64,000 bases of DNA, taken from Streptomyces maremycinicus (GTDB lineage: Bacteria; Actinomycetota; Actinomycetes; Streptomycetales; Streptomycetaceae). This document shows, piece after piece, positions 16,335 through 25,984 of the stretch (position 1 is the first letter of the stretch; each line of letters opens with the position of its first letter). The DNA is taken from the NCBI RefSeq assembly GCF_001184025.1, contig NZ_BBYG01000017.1, positions 62,001-126,000 of the forward strand, given 5' to 3'. Both the position numbers and the translations under genes were made by a program. The notes under the pieces are model-generated. The model made no database searches, was not told the origin of the DNA, and was given only the letters and a program-made list of their open reading frames with translations.

Positions 16335-17024
16335 CTAGCCCATCGGCGCCCCGTACCCGTCCTTGGGCATGCCCATCTGCGCCTGGTACGGATCGGGATC
16401 CCGGGGCCCGAACAACGCCGTGAGCCCGAGGTGCACCAGCGCCGCCGCGAACGGCCACGCCAGCAACGCCCCCTTCGCCCCGAGCTTCAGCGGAGCCGAG
16501 AACGTGACCCCCTTGCCCGCCGCCCGGGCGTGCGCGATCACATCGGAGTCGGGACCCAGCCACATCCCCAGCCGCCACGCCAGCAGCGATCCGAGGAAAC
16601 CCCCGACGGCGAGCGCGATCACCAGCGGCACTCCGCCACGCCGCCGCCACAGGAACACGGCCACCGCGCTCACGGCCCCGCACGCCAGGGCCAGCAGCGT
16701 GAACGTCCCGTCCACGCCGATCGCCTGCTCCCCCTCGGTGTCCTTGAAGTAGACGACCCAGTTGTCGTCCACCAGGTCACCGACGAGCGGCACCTTCGGG
16801 GCCAGCCACACCCACAGCAGCCCGAGCAGCGCCCCGGCGATCGCGACCACCACGGTGATGACGGCGGCTTCGCGCAGTTCGGTCTTCATGCCGGGCCCGT
16901 CCTGTCCGTACGCGACGTCATGGGGCGCGGCGGCGACTCCCGCGTACCCCCCGGGAGACGGCGGCCAGGCAGCGTGCGGGGAGGGCTCGTGCGGCGGCGG
17001 AGGCGGAGTCAGCGGTGCGGTCAC
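16335..17024 (-). CDS. DUF2567 membrane protein
   Basis: A 229-aa protein with a Pro-rich cytoplasmic N-terminus (about residues 1-30) and four membrane segments. The DUF2567 pattern GLLWVWLAPKVPLV...VVYFKDTEGEQAIGVDGTF is clear. Function is unknown. GTG 17024 is the likely start; the upstream GGCAGG is close to it. It lies after the ABC permease gene on the same strand with a 34-base gap and may be co-transcribed. Confidence 0.83.
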   Translation of the reverse strand: MTAPLTPPPPPHEPSPHAAWPPSPGGYAGVAAAPHDVAYGQDGPGMKTELREAAVITVVVAIAGALLGLLWVWLAPKVPLVGDLVDDNWVVYFKDTEGEQAIGVDGTFTLLALACGAVSAVAVFLWRRRGGVPLVIALAVGGFLGSLLAWRLGMWLGPDSDVIAHARAAGKGVTFSAPLKLGAKGALLAWPFAAALVHLGLTALFGPRDPDPYQAQMGMPKDGYGAPMG

Positions 17025-17058
17025 CCTGCCATCGTGCCAGGCGCGTCTGTGCCGCGCG

Positions 17059-17886
17059 TCACCGGACGGCCGCGCGACGGTACGCCCAGGTGGCGACGGC
17101 CAGGGAAACCACGCCGAAACCGGCGCACACGGCGAGGTCACCGAGGACGAAGGCCCAGTCGGGGCCGGCCCGGAAGGTCCGGGCGAAGGCCTCGACCCCG
17201 TACGTCGACGGCAGCAGGTCGCGGGCGAAGCGCACCGGCTCCGGCATCCGGTCCGGCGGCAGCACGCCCAGCAGCAGCGCCGCCGACATACCGAGCTGCC
17301 CCAGCACGGTGGCCAGCTCGGGACGCGGCGCGAGCAGCCCGAAGGCCGCGCCGAGTCCGGACAGCGCGGCTCCGGCCAGCGGGATCACGGCCACGAGCAC
17401 CCACAGGTGGGTGAGCGGCAGGCCGAACAGCACACATCCGAAGACCGCGGTCACCAGGGTCCCCGGCACGGTGAACGACGCGTACGCCCCCGCCGCCCCG
17501 AGCACCACGGCCGCCGGCGGCACCGGCAGGGTCGCGTAGTGGTCGAGTCCGCCGCTCGCCCGCAGCTGACCGAAGTACTGCGCGAGGAGGTTCAGCGCCA
17601 CGAACGCGACGACGAGCACCGCGGAGCCCGCCACGACGGCCTCCGCCTCGTGGCCCCCGTCCACCACGCCCCGCATCATGATCAGGATGCCGACCGACTG
17701 GAAGGTCGCCACGAACAGCAGCGGGATGCGGGCCACCCGGGCCCGGGACAGCTGCGCCCGGTACACGGCCACCAGCGACGGCCACAGCCGCGCGCGGGGT
17801 GCCAGCTCGGCTGGGGCGGCGCGGGGCGCCGTCCGGGTGACGGCCCGGGCGCTTCCCGGCAGAACCTCGGCGGGTACGACACTCAC
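17059..17886 (-). CDS. ABC-2 type transporter permease
   Basis: A 275-aa integral membrane protein with about six helices after a short cytoplasmic N-terminus, typical of ABC-2 exporter permeases. RFARDLLPSTYGVEAFARTFRAG is the pre-helix segment seen in the family. It follows the ATPase gene at 109 bases, same strand. GTG 17886 has GAGGAG 9 bases upstream. The exported substrate is unknown. Confidence 0.88.
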   Translation of the reverse strand: MSVVPAEVLPGSARAVTRTAPRAAPAELAPRARLWPSLVAVYRAQLSRARVARIPLLFVATFQSVGILIMMRGVVDGGHEAEAVVAGSAVLVVAFVALNLLAQYFGQLRASGGLDHYATLPVPPAAVVLGAAGAYASFTVPGTLVTAVFGCVLFGLPLTHLWVLVAVIPLAGAALSGLGAAFGLLAPRPELATVLGQLGMSAALLLGVLPPDRMPEPVRFARDLLPSTYGVEAFARTFRAGPDWAFVLGDLAVCAGFGVVSLAVATWAYRRAAVR

Positions 17887-17995
17887 GTGACGTTGCTCCT
17901 CTTCCCTACGGTTCCCATACCGTCCCATACGGGCCTGGAGGCTCGCTCGCTCACTCGGGAGCCCCGCGCTCCGGCCGCGCTCATGCCCGGGGCGC

Positions 17996-19015
17996 TCATG
18001 CCCGCACCAGTCCCTGCCGTGCCGCTCCGCCCAGCGCCAGATACACGTCCTCCAGGCTCGGGGTGGCCAGCGTGAAGTCGTCGAGGGCCGCGAAGGCGGC
18101 CCCGCCGGTGACGGTGGCGACGACCGCGCGGGCCTCGTCGGGCGCCAGCCGCAGCGTCCAGCGGCGGCCCGACTCCACGGCCCGCTCCCGCAGCGCGGCC
18201 ACCTCGGGCACGTCCAGCGGCGCCCGCTCCCGCCACACCAGCTCGACCCGTACCTCGTCGGCGACCTGCTCCTTGAGCCCGGTGGGGGTGTCGCAGGCGA
18301 TGACCCGGCCCTGGTCGATGACGGCGACCCGGTCGAGGACGGTCTCGGCCTCGATGACGTTGTGGGTGACGAGCAGCACGGTCGTCCCGCGTTCGGCCCG
18401 CCGCCGGTCCACGGAGGCCCACACGGCGCGCCGCGCCACCGGATCCATCCCGGTGGTGGGTTCGTCCAGCACGAGCAGGGGCCGCTCCCCGACCAGCACG
18501 GCGGCGAAGCAGGCCAGCCGCCGCTGTCCGCCGGACAGTTTGCGCAGCGGCCGTCCGGCGATCGGGGTGAGTCCCAGCTCGTCGAGGACGGCGTCGCGTT
18601 CCCGGCGGGCCGCGCGTACGTCGAGGCCGCGCAGCCGTCCGGTGGTCTCGGCGGCCAGCGAGACGGTGAGGTCGTCGAGGGCGGTGGACTCCTGGCCGAG
18701 GTAGGCGAGGATCCGCGCCGCCCGCTCGGGGTGGCGCACGATGTCGTGCCCGAGGATCTCCACGCTGCCCGAGTCGGGGCGCATCAGACCGGTCATCTGC
18801 CGTACGAGGGTGGTCTTCCCCGCGCCGTTCGGGCCGAGCAGTCCGAAGATCTCACCGCGCCGGATGTCCAGGTGTACGTCGTCGGTGGCCCGGACCTCGG
18901 GTGTCGCGGGAGTGCCGCGCCGGCCGCGGACCGCCGGATAGGTCTTGGTCAGCCCGCGCACGGCACACACGACCTCGTCCCTGTGCCGAATGGGCGGTGC
19001 CGCGCGCGTACTCAC
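17996..19015 (-). CDS. ABC transporter ATP-binding protein
   Basis: A 339-aa ATPase with Walker A GPNGAGKTT (61-69), signature LSGGQ (160-164), Walker B LLVLDE (180-185) and the H-loop VTHN. A C-terminal DUF4162-like domain (about 235-330) is typical of DrrA-type exporter ATPases. It pairs with the downstream permease, so the complex is an exporter for an unknown molecule. The start is GTG 19015. Confidence 0.93.
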   Translation of the reverse strand: MSTRAAPPIRHRDEVVCAVRGLTKTYPAVRGRRGTPATPEVRATDDVHLDIRRGEIFGLLGPNGAGKTTLVRQMTGLMRPDSGSVEILGHDIVRHPERAARILAYLGQESTALDDLTVSLAAETTGRLRGLDVRAARRERDAVLDELGLTPIAGRPLRKLSGGQRRLACFAAVLVGERPLLVLDEPTTGMDPVARRAVWASVDRRRAERGTTVLLVTHNVIEAETVLDRVAVIDQGRVIACDTPTGLKEQVADEVRVELVWRERAPLDVPEVAALRERAVESGRRWTLRLAPDEARAVVATVTGGAAFAALDDFTLATPSLEDVYLALGGAARQGLVRA

Positions 19016-19077
19016 AAGGGACGAGACTACGGGGTCACGGACCGCCGCTCGCCGTCGGGGCGTCGCGGGCGGCGGGT

Positions 19078-20319
19078 TCAGTCCCCGGCCGGAGCGTGCT
19101 CGGCGGCCGTCCGTACGTCGATCTCGCGCCAGAATCCCGCCCGGATGGCGTACCGGTCGTGTTCGTCGATCTGGTCGTCCTTGTGGGCGAGCAGTCCGAA
19201 GCGGGCCGCGTACCTGAGCAGCTCGCCGTCGATGCGGTGCGGGATCCGCGGGTACATGCCGGACAGCTTCTGGAGCTGGCCCTGCTCGCCGAGGCGGCCC
19301 ATCCAGCGGCGCGCGAAGACCTGCCCCACCTCGTACGGGTCGCCGCCGACGGTGGTGATGTCCTCCTCGCGGTCGGCCCAGCGCTGCTCGGCCGTGGTGA
19401 GCTGCGCGAGGGTGGGCATCGCGGCGACCTCGGAGGGTTCGGCGGCGATCCCGGGCCGGTCGACCCAGCCCTTGTCGGAGGACCAGCGCAGGGTGGCGGT
19501 GGGGGGCTGCTGGACCGCGTGGACGGCCTGGGCGCCGGGGGCTCGCAGGGCGGCCAGGTCCTTGGGGGTGGGCACACCGCCCTTGGGGGCGGGAACGCGA
19601 TCCTCGACGCCGTTCTCGGAGGGGCCGGCGGCGGAGGCGTGCTCGGTCTCCTCGCCGCTCCGCTCGGCGGCGCGGGCGAGGCCGGAGTCGGGCAGCGGCG
19701 CGGAGAGGATCGCGGCGATCTCGGGCCGGGGCGCGGGCGGCGTCGCGCAGGTCCCGCCGAGCTCCTTCGCGCGGACGGCCTTGGTGATCCAGGTGCGGTC
19801 CAGGACACGCCGTTCGTCGGCCTCCGCGACCAGGTCCTCGGACTGGTTGTAGTCACCGTCGGCGGCCTGGACGGCCCACAGGTGGACGGCGACGCCGTGC
19901 TCCTTGGCGGCCATCATGCCGGGCAGCAGATCGCCGTCGCCGGTGACGAGGACGACGTCGGAGCAGGCGCGGTTGCGGGCCAGTTCGGTCAGTTCGGCGT
20001 GCATCGCCGCGTCGACGCCCTTCTGCGCCCAGCGGCCGTCGCTGCGGGTCAGGGCGCCCAGCCGGACGGTCACCCGGGGCATCACGCGCAATCTGCGGTG
20101 TTCGGGCTGGGGGACGCGGTCCGGAGCGCCGTCGAACCAGTAGATGCGCAGCAGCGGCCGCTCGGTCTCCGACTCGGCCTGTTCGCGCAGTCCCTGGACG
20201 AGGGCGGAGTGGTCGACGGTGATCCGCGATCGCGAGGGCTCTCCGGCGAGGAGGCTGGCGGCGGCCCCCAGCAGATACCCGGCGTCCACCAGGACGATGC
20301 AGCGGTCCACACGACTCAC
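19078..20319 (-). CDS. NYN-domain (PIN-like) putative RNase
   Basis: A 413-aa protein. Residues 7-165 form a NYN/LabA-like PIN domain with the acidic metal site Asp12 (IVLVDAGYLL), Asp103 (KGVDAAM) and Asp128/Asp130 (VTGDGDLLPGM). A proline- and glutamate-rich linker (about 190-290) joins a second conserved C-terminal region (about 300-405; LTTAEQRWADREEDITTVGGDPYEVGQVFARRW...). NYN proteins are generally RNA nucleases; the target is unknown. The start is GTG 20319. It is transcribed away from the small basic gene at 20534. Confidence 0.88.
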   Translation of the reverse strand: MSRVDRCIVLVDAGYLLGAAASLLAGEPSRSRITVDHSALVQGLREQAESETERPLLRIYWFDGAPDRVPQPEHRRLRVMPRVTVRLGALTRSDGRWAQKGVDAAMHAELTELARNRACSDVVLVTGDGDLLPGMMAAKEHGVAVHLWAVQAADGDYNQSEDLVAEADERRVLDRTWITKAVRAKELGGTCATPPAPRPEIAAILSAPLPDSGLARAAERSGEETEHASAAGPSENGVEDRVPAPKGGVPTPKDLAALRAPGAQAVHAVQQPPTATLRWSSDKGWVDRPGIAAEPSEVAAMPTLAQLTTAEQRWADREEDITTVGGDPYEVGQVFARRWMGRLGEQGQLQKLSGMYPRIPHRIDGELLRYAARFGLLAHKDDQIDEHDRYAIRAGFWREIDVRTAAEHAPAGD

Positions 20320-20533
20320 CCTCTTTCCGGGAGGTTTGCTTCGGGCTTTCTTCGAGTCTGCCCGACCACGCGGAGGTTAACGGCCGGAACTCGATCTTCG
20401 GCGTGGCGTTTCGGGGGCTTGCGGCATGACAAGCACTGTTACAGACGGTAATTATCTGAAATGCGTCGTAAGTCAGCCTATGTGAGTCTGGTCCCGTCGA
20501 TGGCCCCCAGATCCTCCCAGGAGGCAGATCACC

Positions 20534-20698
20534 ATGGCCAAGAACAAGAAGCAGGAACGTAAACAGCCGCAGTCCGAGCGCGGCCGTCAGGCCGCCCAGC
20601 AGTCCTCGATGGAGTCGCAGGCCGAGCAGCGCATCGCCCAGGTGACGCCCGCCGACGTCGCCCGCAAGGGCCGGCAGAAGCGCTTCGGCCACAACTGA
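20534..20698 (+). CDS. 54-aa basic, glutamine-rich small protein
   Basis: ATG 20534 follows AGGAGG at 7 bases. The product starts MAKNKKQERKQPQSERG and ends RKGRQKRFGHN; it is highly charged, rich in Lys, Arg and Gln and probably partly disordered. The same-size gene upstream of dnaE is conserved in Streptomyces as far as I recall. Function unknown; it could bind nucleic acid. The promoter region (20400-20520) has an unusually AT-rich patch. Confidence 0.78.
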   Translation: MAKNKKQERKQPQSERGRQAAQQSSMESQAEQRIAQVTPADVARKGRQKRFGHN

Positions 20699-20733
20699 CG
20701 TCCCGGCGACGGGCCGTTGCGGCTCGGACGCAC

Positions 20734-20767
20734 CGAGGGGCGCATCCGCTACCGGATGCGCCCCTCG
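20734..20767. terminator. 15-bp perfect hairpin between convergent genes
   Basis: The arm 20734-20748 pairs exactly with 20753-20767 around a CTAC loop. It lies between the end of the small basic gene (plus) and the end of dnaE (minus), so it likely serves both. Confidence 0.8.
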
Positions 20768-20835
20768 TACGTTCCTCCCGCGTTCTCTGCCGGGCTCCGC
20801 CGTGCTCGGCCTCGCCCGGTCGGCTCCCGCGGTGC

Positions 20836-23800
20836 TCAGCCGGCCAGGCAGGACGGGCCGAGCAGCACCTTCAGGTCACCGAAGAGCGCCGGGTCGGGCT
20901 TGACCCGGTGCCGGTCCAGCCGCAGAACGGTCGTCTTGGTCGGGCCCTGGAGCCTGATGCGGACCTCGCTGTCACCCCGGTGGTGGGTGAGGATCTCCCC
21001 CAGCCGGTTGATCATCGGCGGGGTGACCCGGGTGGCCGGGATGGTGAGGATCACGGGTGCGTTGGTGCCCGCGTTCGACAGGTCGGGGACCTGGAGTTCC
21101 ATGGCGACGAGCCGCGGCACGTCCTCCCGCTTGTCGAGGCGGCCCTTGACGAAGACGACGGCGTCCTCGACGAGTTGGGTCGAGACGAGCTGGTAGGTGG
21201 CCGGGAAGAACATGCACTCGATGGAGCCCGCGAGGTCCTCGACGGTGGCGATCGCCCAGGCGTTGCCCTGCTTGGTCATCTTGCGCTGGAGACCGGAGAT
21301 GATGCCGCCGATGGTGACGACCGCGCCGTCCGCGTGCTCGCCTCCGGTGAGCTGGGCGATGCCCGCGTCGGCCTTGTCGGACAGCACGTGCTCCAGGCCG
21401 AAGAGCGGGTGGTCGGAGACGTACAGACCGAGCATCTCCCGCTCCTGGGCGAGCAGATACGTCTTCTCCCACTCGTCGGTCGTGAACTCGACGTCGAGTC
21501 CGAAGCCGGGCTCGCTCGTCTCCTCCTCGCCCATGCCGCCGAAGAGGTCGAACTGGCCCTCGGCCTCCTTGCGCTTGACCGCGACCACGTTGTCGATCAT
21601 CGGCTCGAAGTGCGCGGTGAGGCCCTTGCGGGTGTGCCCCAGGGTGTCGAAGGCGCCCGCCTTGATCAGCGATTCGGTGGTGCGCTTGTTGCACGCCACC
21701 GCCTCGACCTTGTCGAGGTAGTCGGGGAACGAGGCGTACTTGCCCTTGGCCTTGCGGCTCCTGATGATCGACTCCACCACGTTGGTGCCGACGTTGCGCA
21801 CGGCCTCGAGGCCGAAGAGGATCACGTCGTCGCCCTGCGCGGCGAAGTTGTGCACCGACTCGTTGACGTTCGGCGGGAGCACCTTGATGCCCATGCGCCG
21901 GCACTCGTTGAGGTAGACGGCCGACTTGTCCTTGTCGTCCTTGACCGAGGTGAGCAGACCCGCCATGTACTCGGCGGGGTGGTTCGCCTTCAGGTAGGCG
22001 GTCCAGTACGAGACCAGGCCGTACGCGGCGGAGTGCGCCTTGTTGAAGGCGTAGCCGGCGAAGGGGACCAGCACGTCCCACAGGGCCTGGATCGCCTCGT
22101 CGCTGTAGCCCTTGTCCCGGGCGCCCTTCTGGAACAGGACGAAGTTCTTCGCCAGCTCGTCGGGCTTCTTCTTGCCCATCACCCGGCGGAGGATGTCGGC
22201 CTCGCCGAGGGAGTACCCGGCGATGATCTGGGCGGCCTTCTGTACCTGCTCCTGGTAGACGATCAGGCCGTAGGTGACGGCCAGGACCTCCTGGAGGGGC
22301 TCCTCCAGCTCCTTGTGGATCGGGGTGATCTCCTGGAGCTTGTTCTTGCGGAGGGCGTAGTTGGTGTGCGAGTCCATGCCCATCGGGCCGGGCCGGTAGA
22401 GCGCGGAGACGGCGGAGATGTCCTCGAAGTTGTCGGGCTTCATCAGGCGCAGCAGCGAACGCATGGGGCCGCCGTCGAACTGGAAGACACCGAGGGTGTC
22501 GCCGCGCTGGAGCAGTTCGAAGGTCTTCGGGTCGTCGAGCGGCAGCGCCAGCAGGTCGAGGTCGATGCCCTTGTTGGACTTCACCATCTTGACGGCGTCG
22601 TCCATGATCGTCAGGTTGCGCAGGCCGAGGAAGTCCATCTTCAGCAGGCCGAGCGACTCGCACTGCGGGTAGTCCCACTGCGTGATGGTCACGCCGTCCG
22701 TGTGCCGCACCCAGATCGGGGCGTGGTCGACGATCGGCTCGCTGGACATGATCACGCCGGCCGCGTGCACACCCATCTGCCGGACCAGGCCCTCCACGCC
22801 CTTGGCGGTGTCGATGACCTTCTTGACGTCCGGCTCGTTCTCGTACATCGCGCGGATCTCGCCCGCCTCGCTGTAGCGCGGGTGCGAGGGGTCGGTGATG
22901 CCGTTGAGGTCGATGCCCTTGCCCAGGACGTCGGCGGGCATGGCCTTGGTGAGACGGTCGCCCATCGCGTACGGGTAGCCCAGCACGCGCGCGGAGTCCT
23001 TGATCGCGTTCTTGGCCTTGATCTTGCCGTAGGTGCCGATCATGGCGACCTTGTCGGCGCCGTACTTCTCCGTCACGTACCGGATCACCTCGACGCGCCT
23101 GCGCTCGTCGAAGTCGATGTCGACATCGGGCATGGAGACGCGCTCGGGGTTGAGGAACCGCTCGAAGATCAGGCCGTGCGGGATCGGGTCGAGGTCGGTG
23201 ATGCCCATCGCGTAGGCGACGATCGATCCGGCCGCGGAACCACGGCCGGGACCGACGGCGATGCCCTGGTTCTTCGCCCACATGATGAAGTCGGCGACGA
23301 CGAGGAAGTAGCCCGGGAACCCCATCTGGATGATGACGTCCATCTCGTACTCGACCTGCTTCTGCCGGTCCTCGGGGACGCCGCCCGGGAAGCGGCGGTC
23401 CATGCCCCGGCGGACCTCCTCCTTGAACCAGGTGACCTCGGTGAAGCCGTCGGGGATGTCGAACTTCGGCATGAGGTTCTTCGCCTCGAACATGCCGGTG
23501 GTGTCGATCTGCTCGGCCACCAGGAGCGTGTTGGCGCAGCCCTCCTGCCAGGCGTCCGAGGAGTCGATGGCGTACATCTCGTCCGTGGACTTCAGGTAGT
23601 AGCCGGTGCCGTCGAAGCGGAAGCGGTCCGGGTCGGAGAGGTTCTTGCCGGTCTGGATGCACAGCAGCGCGTCGTGGGCGGTCGCCTCGTGCGCGTACGT
23701 GTAGTGCGAGTCGTTGGTGACCAGCGGCGGGATACCGAGCTTCTTGCCGATCTCCAGCAGGCCGTCACGGACCCGGCTCTCGATCTCGATGCCGTGGTCC

Positions 23801-24375
23801 ATCAGCTCCAGGAAGTACCGGTCCTTGCCGAAGATGTCCTGGTACTCGGCGGCGGACTTCAGGGCCTCGTCGAACTGGCCGAGGCGCAGCCGGGTCTGGA
23901 GCTCGCCCGAGGGGCAGCCGGTGGAGGCGATCAGGCCCTCGGACCACTGGGAGATCGTCTCCTTGTCCATCCGGGGCCACTTCTGGAGCCAGCCCTCGGC
24001 GTACGCGTCCGAGGAGAGCCGGAAGAGGTTGTGCAGGCCCGTCGCGTTGGCCGCCCAGATCGTCTTGTGGGTGTAGCCGCCGGAACCGGAGACGTCGTCG
24101 CGCTTCTGGTGCGGCTGGCCCCACTGGATCTTGCGCTTGTTGCGCCGCGACTCGGGGGCGACATACGCCTCGATCCCGATGATCGGGGTGACTCCGGCTT
24201 TCTTCGCGGTGTGGAAGAAGTCGTACGCCCCGTGCAGGTTGCCGTGGTCGGACATCGCGATATGGGTCATGCCCATCTCGTTGCACGCGTCGAACATGTC
24301 CTTCAGCCGCGCGGCACCGTCCAGCAGCGAGTACTGGGTGTGGACGTGCAGGTGCGTGAACGGCGGCTTTGACAC
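20836..24375 (-). CDS. dnaE: DNA polymerase III alpha subunit
   Basis: A 1179-aa replicative polymerase of the DnaE1 type. The N-terminal PHP domain begins THLHVHTQYSLLDG (residues 7-20). The palm carries GPGRGSAAGS and the catalytic acids in PDVDIDFDERRR. Helix-hairpin-helix, OB-fold (TIGGIISGLQRKMTKQGNAWAI) and C-terminal regions follow. GTG 24375 (VSKPPFTHLHVHTQ) has GGAGG at 9 bases; the frame continues upstream but without family similarity. It is a single gene flanked by unrelated genes. Confidence 0.98.
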   Translation of the reverse strand: MSKPPFTHLHVHTQYSLLDGAARLKDMFDACNEMGMTHIAMSDHGNLHGAYDFFHTAKKAGVTPIIGIEAYVAPESRRNKRKIQWGQPHQKRDDVSGSGGYTHKTIWAANATGLHNLFRLSSDAYAEGWLQKWPRMDKETISQWSEGLIASTGCPSGELQTRLRLGQFDEALKSAAEYQDIFGKDRYFLELMDHGIEIESRVRDGLLEIGKKLGIPPLVTNDSHYTYAHEATAHDALLCIQTGKNLSDPDRFRFDGTGYYLKSTDEMYAIDSSDAWQEGCANTLLVAEQIDTTGMFEAKNLMPKFDIPDGFTEVTWFKEEVRRGMDRRFPGGVPEDRQKQVEYEMDVIIQMGFPGYFLVVADFIMWAKNQGIAVGPGRGSAAGSIVAYAMGITDLDPIPHGLIFERFLNPERVSMPDVDIDFDERRRVEVIRYVTEKYGADKVAMIGTYGKIKAKNAIKDSARVLGYPYAMGDRLTKAMPADVLGKGIDLNGITDPSHPRYSEAGEIRAMYENEPDVKKVIDTAKGVEGLVRQMGVHAAGVIMSSEPIVDHAPIWVRHTDGVTITQWDYPQCESLGLLKMDFLGLRNLTIMDDAVKMVKSNKGIDLDLLALPLDDPKTFELLQRGDTLGVFQFDGGPMRSLLRLMKPDNFEDISAVSALYRPGPMGMDSHTNYALRKNKLQEITPIHKELEEPLQEVLAVTYGLIVYQEQVQKAAQIIAGYSLGEADILRRVMGKKKPDELAKNFVLFQKGARDKGYSDEAIQALWDVLVPFAGYAFNKAHSAAYGLVSYWTAYLKANHPAEYMAGLLTSVKDDKDKSAVYLNECRRMGIKVLPPNVNESVHNFAAQGDDVILFGLEAVRNVGTNVVESIIRSRKAKGKYASFPDYLDKVEAVACNKRTTESLIKAGAFDTLGHTRKGLTAHFEPMIDNVVAVKRKEAEGQFDLFGGMGEEETSEPGFGLDVEFTTDEWEKTYLLAQEREMLGLYVSDHPLFGLEHVLSDKADAGIAQLTGGEHADGAVVTIGGIISGLQRKMTKQGNAWAIATVEDLAGSIECMFFPATYQLVSTQLVEDAVVFVKGRLDKREDVPRLVAMELQVPDLSNAGTNAPVILTIPATRVTPPMINRLGEILTHHRGDSEVRIRLQGPTKTTVLRLDRHRVKPDPALFGDLKVLLGPSCLAG

Positions 24376-24590
24376 GGCTGCGGCCTCCAAGGGAAACAAA
24401 CGGCAACGGGTGTCCCACCGGTTACGGACGGATCGGGGGACAGCGTCGAAGTCTATGCCTCGCGACTGACACCCGGGCTCGTTCCCCACGTACCTTCACG
24501 GGTGGGGCCGCGGGCACTTTCGTCCGGCCCCGCCCGTTGGAGACGACAGAAACGCTGTCGTTCATGTCATGCACCAGGAGGCACCCAGCG
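24376..24590. other. Divergent spacer between dnaE and the DUF2252 gene
   Basis: Only small dyads are visible (CCCCAC...GTGGGG around 24492-24515; GACAG...CTGTC near 24545-24560). I see no convincing sigma-factor hexamer pair and no RNA gene. Confidence 0.4.
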
Positions 24591-25916
24591 ATGTCGGTTC
24601 CGCAGCTCAACGACGAGCACCGCGGCGAGGAGATCCTCGCCGTCTTCGACACCGCGTTCGGCGAGCTCCTGGCCGCCGACCCGGCCGCGTTCCGGGTGAA
24701 GTTCCGGAAGATGGCGGCCTCCGCGTTCGCGTTCTACCGGGGCACCGCCGGCCTCTTCTACCACGATGTGGACGCCGAGAAGCGCGGCGGCCCGTTCCTC
24801 GACGAGCGCACCTCGCGCGTGTGGATCCACGGCGACCTGCACGCGGAGAACTTCGGCACGTACATGGACGCGACGGGCCGGCTGATCTTCAACGTCAACG
24901 ACTTCGACGAGGCGTACGTCGGGCCCTTCACCTGGGACCTGAAGCGCTTCTCCGCCTCCATCGCCCTCATCGGGTACGCCAAGGCGCTCGGCGACGAGCA
25001 GATCAGCGAGCTGGTGGAGGTGTACGCGGGCGCCTACCGGGAGCGGATCCACGCGCTGGCCACCGGCGCCAAGAGCGACGAGGTGCCGCCCTTCACCCTG
25101 GACACCGCGCAGGGCCCGCTGCTCGACGCGCTGCGCGACGCCCGCTCGCTGACCCGCTTCGGGCTGCTGGACTCGATGACGGAGATCCGTGACTTCGAGC
25201 GCCGCTTCGCGCCGGGCGGCGGCTCCATCGAGCTGGACGCCGCCACCCGCTACAAGGTGCTCGCGGCCTTCGACGGCTATCTGGAGACCCTGCCGGAGAC
25301 CTCCCTGGCCCGCCCGGACTCCTACCGCGTGAAGGACGTCGTCGGCCGCCGGGGCATCGGCATCGGCTCGGCCGGTCTGCCGTCGTACAACATCCTGCTC
25401 GAGGGCCACAGCGACGCCCTGGAGAACGACGTCGTGATCTACATCAAGCAGGCCCAGACCCCGGCCGTCTCCCGGCACATCACGGACCCGGCGATCCGGG
25501 ACTACTTCCTGCACGAGGGCCACCGCACGGTGATCTCCCAGCGCGCCCTCCAGCAGCACGCCGACCCGTGGCTGGGCTGGACCGAGCTGGGCGGCGCCGG
25601 CCAGCTGGTCGCCGAGGTCTCGCCGTACGCGGTCGACCTGGACTGGGGCGACATCGACGACCCGGAGGAGATCGCGGGCGTCGTCGCCGACCTGGGCCGG
25701 GCCACGGCCACGATGCACGCGGCGGCGGACGACACCTCGGGCGAGTCCCTGGTGCCCTTCTCCACCGAGCGCGCCATCGACGCGGCCATCGCGGCCGACG
25801 AGGACGGCTTCGCGCCGCTCCTGGTCGACTTCGCGCACACCTACGGCGCACGCGCGCGGGCCGACCACCAGATCTTCGTCGACCTGTTCCGCAACGGCCG
25901 GATTCCAGGTCTGTGA
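24591..25916 (+). CDS. DUF2252 protein with a kinase-like fold
   Basis: A 441-aa protein of the DUF2252 family. The core motifs HGDLHAEN (residues 80-87) and NDFDE (103-107) correspond to the catalytic loop and metal-binding loop of aminoglycoside/protein kinase-like enzymes. It may phosphorylate a small molecule, but no substrate is known. ATG 24591 has AGGAGG 9 bases upstream. It stands alone, divergent from dnaE. Confidence 0.9.
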   Translation: MSVPQLNDEHRGEEILAVFDTAFGELLAADPAAFRVKFRKMAASAFAFYRGTAGLFYHDVDAEKRGGPFLDERTSRVWIHGDLHAENFGTYMDATGRLIFNVNDFDEAYVGPFTWDLKRFSASIALIGYAKALGDEQISELVEVYAGAYRERIHALATGAKSDEVPPFTLDTAQGPLLDALRDARSLTRFGLLDSMTEIRDFERRFAPGGGSIELDAATRYKVLAAFDGYLETLPETSLARPDSYRVKDVVGRRGIGIGSAGLPSYNILLEGHSDALENDVVIYIKQAQTPAVSRHITDPAIRDYFLHEGHRTVISQRALQQHADPWLGWTELGGAGQLVAEVSPYAVDLDWGDIDDPEEIAGVVADLGRATATMHAAADDTSGESLVPFSTERAIDAAIAADEDGFAPLLVDFAHTYGARARADHQIFVDLFRNGRIPGL

Positions 25917-25984
25917 CGGTCCGCTTTCTCACAGGGACCCTTTAGGGGCCTCCTACGGGAGCACGTGACACACTCTCCTCCGCT

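Noticed and set aside
20908..24372. Plus-strand frame of 1154 codons opposite dnaE
   Set aside because: DnaE on the minus strand is unambiguous; the opposite frame is a GC artefact.
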